Below are positions 7,083 through 14,249 of a DNA stretch of 33,593 nt, piece by piece (the stretch's first letter is position 1; each line of letters begins with the position of its first letter). Origin of the DNA: Acidobacteria bacterium RIFCSPLOWO2_12_FULL_68_19 (GTDB lineage: Bacteria > Acidobacteriota > Vicinamibacteria > Vicinamibacterales > UBA2999); the NCBI GenBank assembly GCA_001767525.1, contig MELF01000025.1, positions 113,971 to 147,563 on the forward strand, written 5' to 3'. The position numbers were made by a program, and so were the translations under genes. The notes below the pieces were generated by a model. That model was given only the letters and a program-made list of their open reading frames with translations, did not search any database and was not told where the DNA came from.

Positions 7083-9179
7083 CTATTGGCTGGTGTTCTG
7101 TGGCGCCAGCACGTTGCTCGCCTGCGCCTGCGCGACGAGCCGATCGGCGTCGGCCGGCAGCAGGAAGCCGTCACGCACCGCGCCGGCCGCCGCCACCTTC
7201 ACCGCCTCGACGTAGCCGTCGTGGTTCGTGTACCGCTCCTCGAGCGACGGCCGCGGATCGCCGCTGGCGATCCGCTCCGCTCGCGTCGTCGCGAACGGGA
7301 TCATGCCGGCGGCGTAGTTGCAGATCTTCCCCTGGTGGAACCCGTCGGCCACGATGTTCCAGCCGAGATAGGTCCCGAGTGGCGCGGCGCGCAGCACCAC
7401 CGGCACACCGCCCAGTTCGTTGCCGTCGGCGTCGACGCGCGGCACCTTCATCCTGATGACGTGCCTGATCCCCGGCGGCACCGTCGACGGCACCCCAGAG
7501 GCATCCATCTGGTTGAAGGCCGGTCCCCAGTCATAGTCGAGCATCGGACTGACGATTCCGGTCGGGGCGCCGGCCGGCACGCCGGGAATCGTCGGAAATC
7601 CGGTGGCTTCCTTCGTAGGATCCACGAGGTGGCCGTTCGCCAGGCTCGGATATCGGCTCGCCGGCGGCGCCGCGTCCTTCATCACCCAGTTCCGGAAGTG
7701 GACGCGCAGCGCGTTCGTTGTTTCCGTGTAGGGCATCGGGTTCTCCGCGAACGTTCCTCGCCCGAAGCCCGGACCCGGGCACTGGGGCGGCTTTCCCGCG
7801 ACGACGGTGAACCCGCCGCGCCCGCCGCCGTGGGGAGTGCTGCCGATGTAGTAGCGGCGCACGTTGGCCGGCAGCGGGATATCGCGCTCGGCCGTTGTCC
7901 CGATCCAGCTCGGGCTCATGTAGAGCGCCCAGGCCTCGGTGCCGCCCAGCATTTCGACGATCTTCGGGCACGTCTTCGTCGCATTGCACCGATCGAGGAT
8001 GCTGGCGGCGGGCAGATTGCGCACCGGGTCGGCCCACGGCGTCCACCACGCGGGGCCCTCCATGCCGCCTTCGTACAGCTTCGAGGCGGCGTCGGGCGTG
8101 CCGAAGCGGACGTTCAGCGGCAGCCGGCCCGACGCGATGATCGGCCACATGCCCTCGTACACCTGTCGGCTGCGCTCGTCCTGGTTGAAGCCGAGGTGCA
8201 GCAGCGCCCGGAGGAAGCGGCCCGACTGCGAGCGCCCGCGGCTGATGACCCATGACACCTGCCTGGCCACCGGGTTCGGCGTTCCCGCCTCGTCGCGCTC
8301 GGCGTGCTTGAAGAAGGAGGCGACATCGCGAAAGGCGGCGAACCCGATGCCGAGAACGTAGGGGTCCTGCGACGTGAAGACGACCTGATACAGCAGCTTC
8401 GGATCGAAGCCGCCCTTCACGCAGATCTGCGTGGGATCCGGCGTGCCGGGAAACGGGTTCGACGCGCCGCAGCGCGCCCACGCCCAGTCGCCCGCCGGCA
8501 CCGGGCGCACGCCGCTCACCTTGCCGTCAATGGTCTCGGCGGTATGGGTCTCCAGCCGCGCCTTCGCCGTATCGAGCGTGACCGGCTTGTACGGAACAGG
8601 GTTGGCGTTGACGATCATCGGCCGCGAGTCGGGTCCGCTCGCGTTGACAATCCGCCCGAACACGAGGCCCGTAACGGGCGACCCGTCCGGATGCTTCGCC
8701 ACCGGCACGACGACGTAGTCGTTGGCGTCGCCTGGCGCCGTGTTGCCGGAGTTGTCGCCCTGCCAGCCGCTGCTCAGACCCACGTCGCCCAGCAGCCGCT
8801 CCGACTCGGCGATCGTGATCCGGCCGCCCCGGTTCGGCACGTCGTGCCACATCAGGCGGCTGCTCTTCGACATGTCGATCGGCTTGACGAGATAGAAGGT
8901 CGCCATGTACTCGACCTTCCCGCCAGCATTCCTCGGGGCGAGCAGGATGTCGGTGATGAGGCGGTGGCGCGGATCGTTCGGGTCGAGCTCGCCGAAGGCG
9001 CGTCCCGCCAGCGTCTCGTACTGCCCGGCGCTGCCGAAGGTGCGGCCGTCGAAGGCGGGCGACACCTTCTTGTCGATGACGATGCGCTTGACCTCGGCCT
9101 CGGCCGGCCGCGCCGCCGTCACCAGCGCGACGAGCGCGGCCGCTATCCACGGGAACCGGTGGCGAACGGGCGACGGCAT
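7083..9179 (-). CDS. Exported alpha/beta-hydrolase domain protein (Abhydrolase_10 type)
   Basis: 698 residues from the ATG at 9179, chosen because GAGGAGG precedes it and it opens with a signal peptide (MPSPVRHRFPWIAAALVALVTAARPAEA). The region after it (VKRIVIDKKVSPAFDGRTFG, GQYETLAGRAFGELDP) is typical of a large secreted hydrolase family common in Acidobacteriota and Proteobacteria. The likely nucleophile is in SRGRSQSGRFLR, a GxSxS/G-type elbow, and a later NHDGYVEAV may supply acid/His residues. The family is sparsely characterised; an esterase or lactone-hydrolase activity is probable but the substrate is unknown. It is transcribed alone or with the acetamidase operon, from which a 103-bp spacer containing the tandem repeat separates it. 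Confidence 0.82.
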   Translation of the reverse strand: MPSPVRHRFPWIAAALVALVTAARPAEAEVKRIVIDKKVSPAFDGRTFGSAGQYETLAGRAFGELDPNDPRHRLITDILLAPRNAGGKVEYMATFYLVKPIDMSKSSRLMWHDVPNRGGRITIAESERLLGDVGLSSGWQGDNSGNTAPGDANDYVVVPVAKHPDGSPVTGLVFGRIVNASGPDSRPMIVNANPVPYKPVTLDTAKARLETHTAETIDGKVSGVRPVPAGDWAWARCGASNPFPGTPDPTQICVKGGFDPKLLYQVVFTSQDPYVLGIGFAAFRDVASFFKHAERDEAGTPNPVARQVSWVISRGRSQSGRFLRALLHLGFNQDERSRQVYEGMWPIIASGRLPLNVRFGTPDAASKLYEGGMEGPAWWTPWADPVRNLPAASILDRCNATKTCPKIVEMLGGTEAWALYMSPSWIGTTAERDIPLPANVRRYYIGSTPHGGGRGGFTVVAGKPPQCPGPGFGRGTFAENPMPYTETTNALRVHFRNWVMKDAAPPASRYPSLANGHLVDPTKEATGFPTIPGVPAGAPTGIVSPMLDYDWGPAFNQMDASGVPSTVPPGIRHVIRMKVPRVDADGNELGGVPVVLRAAPLGTYLGWNIVADGFHQGKICNYAAGMIPFATTRAERIASGDPRPSLEERYTNHDGYVEAVKVAAAGAVRDGFLLPADADRLVAQAQASNVLAPQNTSQ

Positions 9180-9200
9180 GCGAAACCTCCTCGGCCGGGG

Positions 9201-9240
9201 TCCCCAACCCGGGGTCCCCATCGCGCCTGCGCGATGGGGT
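9201..9240. repeat. Hairpin repeat element in the esterase 5' region
   Basis: Contains a perfect 10-bp inverted repeat, CCCCATCGCG (9216-9225) and CGCGATGGGG (9230-9239), with a 4-base loop. It is preceded by two direct copies of GGGGTCCCCA-like sequence (TCCCCAACCC, GGGGTCCCCA). It lies 22 to 61 bp upstream of the esterase start codon, so it would form in the mRNA leader or DNA rather than at a gene end. No T-run follows, which argues against an intrinsic terminator. It may be a REP-like dispersed element. Confidence 0.6.
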
Positions 9241-9552
9241 GGGCGTCGCGCGGTTGTTGCGCGTTGGGGCGCCCTCGTGTGGCCCAAATCCTAGCACCAC
9301 CACGCCGACCTTCGACACAGGCAGGACCCGCTCACCGAAGTGCCCCGTTCACACCGGGGGGACCCGTCAAGTCGTTCTGGCGTTGAACCCCTGTCAAGCC
9401 ACAAGTAACGGTTACCGAGCGGAACCTTGACCGATTGCGACCTGGCGAGCAGAATGGCCCCGTTCGACCGGTACACGAAAGATCCGTGGACGTCCCGCGG
9501 GAGCGGTAACCACGTTTGGCGCGATCCACCCATACAACGTTCGGCGGACAAC
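9241..9552. other. Gene-free stretch upstream of vapBC
   Basis: No convincing coding sequence on either strand; the open frames here lack ribosome sites and recognisable protein. Two GGTWACC heptamers occur at 9410-9416 (GGTTACC) and 9505-9511 (GGTAACC), and a third lies just downstream at 9558-9564. The region appears less GC-rich than the flanking genes and probably belongs to the acquired TA segment. Confidence 0.5.
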
Positions 9553-9570
9553 GAGACGGTAACCAGTCTC
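9553..9570. promoter_or_regulatory. Inverted repeat abutting the vapB -35 box (candidate operator)
   Basis: GAGAC (9553-9557) and GTCTC (9566-9570) flank GGTAACCA, placing a third GGTWACC heptamer inside a dyad that ends exactly where TTGACC starts. AbrB-type antitoxins such as VapB bind dyads at their own promoter, so this is a plausible autoregulatory site; that assignment is inference. Confidence 0.4.
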
Positions 9571-9599
9571 TTGACCATATATAGACAGACATCTATACT
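9571..9599 (+). promoter_or_regulatory. Sigma-70 type promoter of vapBC
   Basis: TTGACC (9571-9576) and TATACT (9594-9599) are separated by exactly 17 bp, in locally AT-rich DNA. Transcription would begin about 7 bases after the -10 box, at or next to the A of the vapB ATG (9606), predicting a leaderless or near-leaderless mRNA; no Shine-Dalgarno sequence is present. ATAGA (9581-9585) and TCTAT (9592-9596) form a dyad within the promoter, a second candidate operator. Confidence 0.7.
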
Positions 9600-9605
9600 T
9601 TTTCT

Positions 9606-9842
9606 ATGAAGAGCGCCCGCGCGAAGCTGTTCCAAAACGGCGGGAGCCAGGCCGTCCGACTTCCCAAGGCGTGCCGGTTCCCTGAGCAGCAGGAAGTCTC
9701 GGTTCGCCGGGAAGGCAATCGAGTCATTCTCGAGGCTCCGGATCAGTGGTCGGACGATTTTCGAGCTTGCCTGGGCGCGTGGCCAGAAGACATCCCTCGG
9801 CCAAAGCAACGCCTGATCCGGGACGTACGGCATCGGCTGTGA
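9606..9842 (+). CDS. vapB: VapB-type antitoxin (SpoVT/AbrB swapped-hairpin family)
   Basis: 78 residues. The N-terminus (AKLFQNGGSQAVRLPKACRF) is the classic VapB AbrB-like DNA-binding motif, and the C-terminus with DQWSDDFRACLG should wrap the toxin. The family neutralises a PIN-domain RNase and represses its own promoter with it. Its TGA overlaps the toxin start (GTGA, 4 bp), so translation is coupled. The promoter lies immediately upstream with almost no leader. Confidence 0.9.
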   Translation: MKSARAKLFQNGGSQAVRLPKACRFPEQQEVSVRREGNRVILEAPDQWSDDFRACLGAWPEDIPRPKQRLIRDVRHRL

Positions 9843-10237
9843 CTCCCGAGTTCATGCTCGACGCCGACACCGTGAGTATGGCCCTGCGCGGCCAGGGAGC
9901 GGTCGGGGCACGCGTGCTGGAACATCGCCCCTCGCAGTTGTGTCTCAGTTCCATCACGTTGGCGGAATTGCGCTTCGGGGCTGACGCGAAGAATTCTCGG
10001 AAGCTTCACACCTTGATCGATACGTTCGTGGCAACCATCGCGGTGTTGCCGTTCGATCAACTGGCCTCCGATCGGTTTGGACGAGTGGCCGTAGCGCTGG
10101 CCAAACGCGGAGAACCGATTGGGACATTTGACACGCTCATCGCCACACACGCGCAGTCACTGGGCCTGACACTCGTCACCAACAATACCCGGCATTTTCG
10201 CCGTGTCGCCGGACTCAAAGTAGCCAACTGGATCTGA
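9839..10237 (+). CDS. vapC: VapC-type PIN-domain ribonuclease toxin
   Basis: 132 residues from a GTG start at 9839 overlapping the vapB stop by 4 bp; longer frames upstream lie inside vapB. PIN acidic residues are visible: Asp8 (FMLDADTVS), Glu43 (LAELRFGA), Asp98 (GTFDTLIATHA) and Asn115/Asn116 in VTNNTRHF. The order and spacing match VapC/FitB-like toxins that cut tRNA or other RNA with Mg2+. The usual MLDTN opening reads MLDAD here, which still keeps the first acidic residue. It appears intact. Confidence 0.9.
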   Translation: MTPEFMLDADTVSMALRGQGAVGARVLEHRPSQLCLSSITLAELRFGADAKNSRKLHTLIDTFVATIAVLPFDQLASDRFGRVAVALAKRGEPIGTFDTLIATHAQSLGLTLVTNNTRHFRRVAGLKVANWI

Positions 10238-10318
10238 CTTCTTGGTATTGCGATCGGGCAATGGCCGCCGAACCCCTATCGGCTTGCAGCCGACGGCGGT
10301 CAGCGCGATCATGGAGCC

Positions 10319-10516
10319 GCCGCACTGGACGAGGTCATCCGCAGCATCGCCGAAGATTCGCCTGATGGAGCGGTGCGAGTCCTTATCCGCGCCCTTGAAG
10401 CGGCGGCCAGTGTGGCCACGTTCGCGGAACGCGGTCGGATCGTGCCGGAAATCGGTGAATCAACGCTCCGCGAGTTGTTCGTGTACGACTACCGGTTGTT
10501 CGAACACCGCGAGCCG
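10319..10516 (+). pseudogene. RelE/ParE-family toxin remnant
   Basis: One frame open since the vapC stop encodes ALDEVIRSIAEDSPDGAV, then FAERGRIVPEIGE and TLRELFVYDYRL. This is the helical hairpin, the ERGR-VPE turn and the REL-V-YR strand of ParE/RelE toxins. The first beta strand and a start codon with ribosome site are missing, and after HREP the frame continues into unrelated Arg-rich sequence without the usual last strands. No cognate antitoxin is adjacent. The upstream part (10242-10318) includes a small dyad CGGCT-TGC-AGCCG (10280-10292). I read it as a decayed third TA module between two intact ones. Confidence 0.7.
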
Positions 10517-10586
10517 CATGCGACGCTCACTCACAGACAGGCACGGTGCCGGCGGTTCGTCCTACCGCGTGTGCTACCATCTCGTC

Positions 10587-10856
10587 ATGCCGCGACGAAC
10601 CAAACGCTCCGTCTCTCTTCCGCCTGATCTGGCGCGGGACATCGAGCGCGCCGCAACACGATCGGGCACGACCTTCAGCGGCTGGCTTTCGGACACAGCC
10701 GCACACCGGCTGCGCCTGGAAGCGGGCCGGCGGGCCATCGCCGCGTGGGAGCGCGAGCATGGAGTGCTTACCGCCGAGGAATGTGCCGATGGACTGGCCC
10801 GAGCCCGTTCGATCCTCGGTCGCTCGACGCACCGATCGTCGCGACGTTCCGCGTGA
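10587..10856 (+). CDS. Ribbon-helix-helix antitoxin of the second VapBC-like pair
   Basis: 89 residues. The opening MPRRTKRSVSLPPDLARDIERAA followed by TRSGTTFSGWLSDTAAHRLRL fits the ribbon-helix-helix fold: one beta strand and two helices that dimerise on DNA. The Ala/Arg-rich C-terminal half would be the toxin-binding part. The ATG at 10587 is preferred over longer frames, which run through the ParE remnant. It lies 6 bp upstream of a PIN toxin gene. The fold class is fairly secure and pairing is from context. Confidence 0.78.
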   Translation: MPRRTKRSVSLPPDLARDIERAATRSGTTFSGWLSDTAAHRLRLEAGRRAIAAWEREHGVLTAEECADGLARARSILGRSTHRSSRRSA

Positions 10857-10862
10857 GGGCGA

Positions 10863-11246
10863 ATGGCCGGCGTCACCTACGATACCGGAGCGCTGGTCGC
10901 GGCCGAGCGCAACGACCGGCGCATGTGGGCTCTGCACGCGGCGTTCTTCACGGAGGAGGTGGTGCCGGTCGTACCGGCCCCTGTGTTGGCCGAAGCGTGG
11001 CGGGGCGGTTCCCGCCAGGCCAGTCTGTCGCGCCTCCTGGCGATGTGCGATGTAGAGCCGCTGACCGAGACGCAGGCACGAGCTGTAGGCATGCTCGCCG
11101 GGAAAGCGGGGCATGACGATATCGTGGACGTGGCGGTCGTCGAAGGCGCGGCCCGACGCCGGGATGCGATCGTGACGTCCAACGAGCGGCACATCCGCCG
11201 TATTGCCAACGCCGCTGGGGTCCAGGTGCGGATCGAGGGCATCTGA
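10863..11246 (+). CDS. PIN-domain toxin of the second TA pair
   Basis: 127 residues with a PIN-like pattern: Asp7 (VTYDTGALVAAE), Glu44 (APVLAEAWRGG), Asp86 and Asp89 (GHDDIVDVAVVEGA) and a final VTSNERHIRRIA strand-turn where VapC toxins usually have TSD. It is predicted to be a Mg2+-dependent RNase. The start is 6 bp after the antitoxin stop with GAGGG upstream. It is unlike the first VapC in sequence, so the two pairs are not a recent duplication. Confidence 0.82.
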   Translation: MAGVTYDTGALVAAERNDRRMWALHAAFFTEEVVPVVPAPVLAEAWRGGSRQASLSRLLAMCDVEPLTETQARAVGMLAGKAGHDDIVDVAVVEGAARRRDAIVTSNERHIRRIANAAGVQVRIEGI

Positions 11247-11258
11247 CGACGACGGCGT

Positions 11259-11288
11259 TGGTCCGGCCGAAGCCGGACGCCACGTACG
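11259..11288 (+). repeat. Dispersed hairpin repeat GGTCCGGC-CGAA-GCCGGAC, copy 1
   Basis: Arms GTCCGGC (11261-11267) and GCCGGAC (11272-11278) enclose a CGAA loop and are followed by GCCACGTAC. A second copy in the opposite orientation lies at 18382-18413 with about three mismatches over 30 bases. It sits just after the PIN toxin stop and just before the convergent serine hydrolase end. It could also act in the mRNA 3' end, but no T-run follows. Confidence 0.75.
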
Positions 11289-11293
11289 ACGCG

Positions 11294-12523
11294 TCACGAT
11301 TTCGACGATCCGGCGAGCCGGTAGACGGCGCGCTCGAAGGCGTCGTGCACGGCCAGCGCACGCGGGTCGGCAAACGGCAGGAACTGCATCAGGATCACTC
11401 CGGCAACCCCGCGCTGCTGATCGACCCAGAAGTACGTGTTGTTGATGCCGCCCCAGCTCAGGCTGCCGGGCGATCGCTTCCCGGGCTGCTCTGTCGCGGT
11501 GATGAGGAACCCGAGGCCCCACTTGTCCCGGCCGTCGGCGACGAACGAAAAATCGCTGCTGCGCTCCGGTAATGCCGTCTCGAGCGCCGGCACGCCGAGC
11601 CGGCCGATGTGGTTCTGTCCCATGAGCGCGACCGTGTCGCTCGACACCACACGCGCGCCTCCGAGCGCGCCGCCGTTGAGCAGCATCTGCAGAAAGCGGA
11701 TGTAGTCGGCCGCCGTCGACGACAGCCCGCCACCGCCGATGGGGCGCGCAACCGCGAGCGGCGGCTGCGTCGGCTCGACGACGAACGTGGTCGTCCCCGT
11801 GCGGCGATGAACCGTCACGACGCGGGCGCGGGTGTCCTCGGGAACCGTGTAGAACGTCTCCCGCATCCCGAGCGGGGCGAAGATGTGCTCGCGGAAGTAC
11901 GTCTCGAGCCCCTGGCCCGAAATCACCTCCACCAGCCGGCCCACCCAGTCGGTGCTCGTGCCGTACAGCCATCGCTCGCCCGGCTCGAAGAGGAGAGGGC
12001 CGGCGGCGAATTGCTCGCCGTCGCGCGGCTTGAAGTCGCGGACGATGGGGCTCGTGAAATTGTAGCCAAGACCCGCCGTATGGGTCAGCAGGTGGCGAAC
12101 CGTGACCGTCTTCTTCACAGGGCGAAGGCGATAGGCGCCGGTGCGCGCGTCGAAGCGCTCGAAGACGTCGAGATCGGCGAACTCCGGCAGGTATGTCGAC
12201 GCCGGGTCGTCGAGCCGGAGCCGGCCCGCCTCGACGAGCTGCATGAGCGCCGCCGAGGTGATCGGCTTGGTCATCGACGCGATGCGGAAGATCGCATCGA
12301 GCTGGAGCGGCCGGCGGCTCGGCAGATCGGCCACGCCGAAGGCGCCCTGGTAGATGACGCCGCCCGAGCGCGTTGCGGCGATCGCCACGACGCCCGGGAT
12401 GTCGCCGCGCGCGACCGCGCCCGCCAGCACGTCGTCCACCCCGGCGCGCGCCAGCGTCTGCCCGGCGGCGACCGACACGGCCAGCGCGACCGCCGCGACG
12501 ATCCCGGCCGGAAGCCTCGTCAT
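11294..12523 (-). CDS. Exported serine hydrolase, beta-lactamase/class C (EstB-like) fold
   Basis: 409 residues with a signal peptide (MTRLPAGIVAAVALAVSVAAGQ). The SxxK nucleophile motif is Ser83-Met-Thr-Lys86 (IASMTKPIT), and the Tyr element follows as HTAGLGYNF (Tyr154). The C-terminal LSWGGINNTYFWVDQQ is typical of EstB-like esterases and CubicO-type proteins and takes the place of the KTG box. AAGGAG lies 6 bases before the ATG. Most members act as esterases or peptidases rather than true beta-lactamases, and no resistance role should be assumed. It follows a small secreted protein by 10 bp and is the last gene of the thioesterase operon. Confidence 0.87.
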   Translation of the reverse strand: MTRLPAGIVAAVALAVSVAAGQTLARAGVDDVLAGAVARGDIPGVVAIAATRSGGVIYQGAFGVADLPSRRPLQLDAIFRIASMTKPITSAALMQLVEAGRLRLDDPASTYLPEFADLDVFERFDARTGAYRLRPVKKTVTVRHLLTHTAGLGYNFTSPIVRDFKPRDGEQFAAGPLLFEPGERWLYGTSTDWVGRLVEVISGQGLETYFREHIFAPLGMRETFYTVPEDTRARVVTVHRRTGTTTFVVEPTQPPLAVARPIGGGGLSSTAADYIRFLQMLLNGGALGGARVVSSDTVALMGQNHIGRLGVPALETALPERSSDFSFVADGRDKWGLGFLITATEQPGKRSPGSLSWGGINNTYFWVDQQRGVAGVILMQFLPFADPRALAVHDAFERAVYRLAGSSKS

Positions 12524-12533
12524 CTGACGCTCC

Positions 12534-12902
12534 TTACTCGAGCGACACCGTGTAGGTCGCGTGGCAGTCGCTGGTGAGATTCTGCTCGACCGTCGTCTTC
12601 AGCTTGTCCTTGGTGATGTCGTAGGTGAGCCGTCGTCCGCCGAGCGGGAGGCCTTCGACGCGCGCCTTCCCCTCGGAGTTGGTCCCGACCTCGAGATCCA
12701 TCCGCTTGAGGCCCATGAAGCCGTACCGGATCCGGACGTGCACCGTGGCGGCGTAGGCCGGCACGCCGGCGGCGTCTCTGACGGTGAAATCGGCCGTGCA
12801 GACGCCGAGCCGGGCGCTGATGGTGGCGAGGTCCGGTTTCGCTGTTTCCGAGGGCTGCTGTGCCGGCACGAGCAGCGCGAGCCCTAACGCGAGCGTCAGC
12901 AT
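12534..12902 (-). CDS. Small exported protein, possible Ig-like/carboxypeptidase-regulatory fold
   Basis: 122 residues: a short signal peptide (MLTLALGLALLVPAQQ) and then a beta-rich domain with DFTVRDAAGVPAYAATVHVRIRY and TNSEGKARVEGLPLGGRRLTYD. That pattern (variable interaction strand, G-K-A/V-turn, LPxG-Y) resembles carboxypeptidase-regulatory-like or transthyretin-like domains that bind partners. Two Cys, in GVCTADF and SDCHATY, may form a disulfide. It lies between a thioesterase and an exported serine hydrolase on one transcript. Function unknown. Confidence 0.7.
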   Translation of the reverse strand: MLTLALGLALLVPAQQPSETAKPDLATISARLGVCTADFTVRDAAGVPAYAATVHVRIRYGFMGLKRMDLEVGTNSEGKARVEGLPLGGRRLTYDITKDKLKTTVEQNLTSDCHATYTVSLE

Positions 12903-12933
12903 GGCGGAAGCGAGTGTAGCCCGATTCGGGCGG

Positions 12934-13362
12934 TCAGATCATCCCCGCGACCTCGAATCGTGACGCGATGGCCTCCGGGATGGCCACGGCCTTCATCGGC
13001 TCGCCGGGCCGGTGGCTCACGCAGGCGATCGTCATCGAGCCGGTGGCAATCCGGGTGTCCCCGCGCGTCACTTCGCACGCGTACCGGATCGTCTTGGCGG
13101 CAATCGCCGCAATGCGGACCCGGACGTCGAATTCGTCCTCGAAGCGGAGCGGCCTGTGGTACTCGAACGAGGCGGCGACCCTGGGGAACGCGATCCCGGC
13201 GTCTGGCGGCGCGATACTGAGCCCCGCCTGGCGCCACAGTTCGTGCACCGCTTCCTCCATGTAGCGGAAGAACCAGCTGAAGTGCGCGATGCCGGCGGAA
13301 TCGACCTCGTGGAACTGCACGCGGCGCCGCAGACAGAATTCAGAGACTCGCCGAGGACTCAT
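12934..13362 (-). CDS. Acyl-CoA thioesterase, YbgC/FadM-like hotdog fold
   Basis: 142 residues from the ATG at 13362. The 4-hydroxybenzoyl-CoA thioesterase signature is visible in VQFHEVDSAGIAHFSWFFRYMEEA, with the catalytic Asp in EVDSAGIAH, followed by FPRVAASFEYHRPLRFEDEFDV and the YACEVTRGDTRIATGSMTIACV strand pair. It hydrolyses short or aromatic acyl-CoAs in the cytoplasm. It is first in an operon with a small secreted protein (31 bp) and a serine hydrolase, and divergent from the exported operon at 13429. Confidence 0.85.
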   Translation of the reverse strand: MSPRRVSEFCLRRRVQFHEVDSAGIAHFSWFFRYMEEAVHELWRQAGLSIAPPDAGIAFPRVAASFEYHRPLRFEDEFDVRVRIAAIAAKTIRYACEVTRGDTRIATGSMTIACVSHRPGEPMKAVAIPEAIASRFEVAGMI

Positions 13363-13384
13363 CTGTGCCTTCGAGTTTAATATC

Positions 13385-13413
13385 TTGACTCGCCGCCGGG
13401 CGGGGCGTTCAAT
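13385..13413 (+). promoter_or_regulatory. Possible promoter for the 13429-15779 operon
   Basis: TTGACT (13385-13390) is followed after 17 bp by TTCAAT (13408-13413), 15 bases before the first start codon. The -35 match is good and the -10 is weak. It lies in the 66-bp gap between divergent genes, where a promoter must exist. Confidence 0.35.
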
Positions 13414-13428
13414 AGGCGCCAGCCGCAG

Positions 13429-14247
13429 ATGCCTGCCCCACTCTCTCGGTGGGTCTTCGTCACGGTCGCCACGGCGGCCGCGCTGTGGCTCTCCACCGTG
13501 GGCGCCTCGGGCCAGGCCGCCGCCGTCCGCAGCCCGCGCACCCCCGACGGCAAACCGAATCTGAACGGGATCTGGCAGGCGCTCAACGAGGCGTACTGGG
13601 ACATCGAGCCGCACGCCGCCTCGCCCGGCCCGGTCCCGGTTCTTGGCGCGGCAGGCGCGGTACCGCCGGGGCTCGGCATCATCGAGGGCGGCCGGCTCCC
13701 GTACCAGCCCCCCGCGGCGGAACAGCGGCGCAAGAATCTCGAGAACCGCCTCGCTCTCGACCCCGAAATCAGATGTTACCTCCCGGGCGTGCCGCGCGCG
13801 ATGTACATGCCGTACCCGTTCCAGATCGTCCAGTCGCCGCAGTTCGTCATGATGGTCTTCACCTTCGCGCGGGCGGTGCGAACGCTGTACATGACCGACC
13901 ACACCGAGGCGCCCGCCGACAGCTGGATGGGGTGGTCGAACGGCCGCTGGGACGGCGACACGCTCGTCGTCGATACCACGGGCTTCAACGGCAAGACCTG
14001 GTTCGACCGCTCCGGCAACTTCTCGAGCGACGCGCTCCATGTCGTCGAGCGCTTCACGATGACCGACCCGGATCATCTGCGCTACGAAGCGACCATCGAG
14101 GATCCCAAGGTCTTCACGCGTCCGTGGACGATCGCCATGCCGCTCTACCGGCGGCTCGAGCCGAACGCGCAGTTGCTCGATTTCAGGTGTGTGGAATTCG
14201 CGGAGGACCTGATCTACGGGCACCTCCGCAAGCAGCCGGCCCCGTGA
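13429..14247 (+). CDS. Exported protein of unknown function, 'GRWDGDTLVV' family (short form)
   Basis: 272 residues. A signal peptide (MPAPLSRWVFVTVATAAALWLSTVGASG) is followed by the motif RTPDGKPNLNGIW (near residues 36-48) and, mid-protein, NGRWDGDTLVVDTTGFNGKTWFD. The C-terminal third (VVERFTMTDPDHLRYEATIEDPKVFTRPW) is beta-rich. I know this family as exported proteins of unknown function common in Acidobacteriota; no enzyme activity is established to my knowledge. It shares its motifs with the next gene, showing paralogy, and both precede a DUF6152-type gene. The strongly conserved Asp/Trp motif suggests a binding pocket. Confidence 0.75.
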   Translation: MPAPLSRWVFVTVATAAALWLSTVGASGQAAAVRSPRTPDGKPNLNGIWQALNEAYWDIEPHAASPGPVPVLGAAGAVPPGLGIIEGGRLPYQPPAAEQRRKNLENRLALDPEIRCYLPGVPRAMYMPYPFQIVQSPQFVMMVFTFARAVRTLYMTDHTEAPADSWMGWSNGRWDGDTLVVDTTGFNGKTWFDRSGNFSSDALHVVERFTMTDPDHLRYEATIEDPKVFTRPWTIAMPLYRRLEPNAQLLDFRCVEFAEDLIYGHLRKQPAP

Positions 14248-14249
14248 TT

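Noticed and set aside
5829-8255. 808-codon plus-strand frame across the acetamidase and esterase genes
   Set aside because: It crosses two well-supported minus-strand genes and the tandem repeat; composition is typical of antisense GC-rich frames.
9839-10237. Longer VapC frame from 9746
   Set aside because: It would overlap most of vapB in another frame and lacks a ribosome site; GTG 9839 gives the classic 4-bp overlap and normal VapC length.
11294-12523. Antibiotic-resistance beta-lactamase
   Set aside because: The SxxK motif exists, but the C-terminal layout is EstB/CubicO-like and lacks the KTG box, so only a general serine hydrolase is supported.
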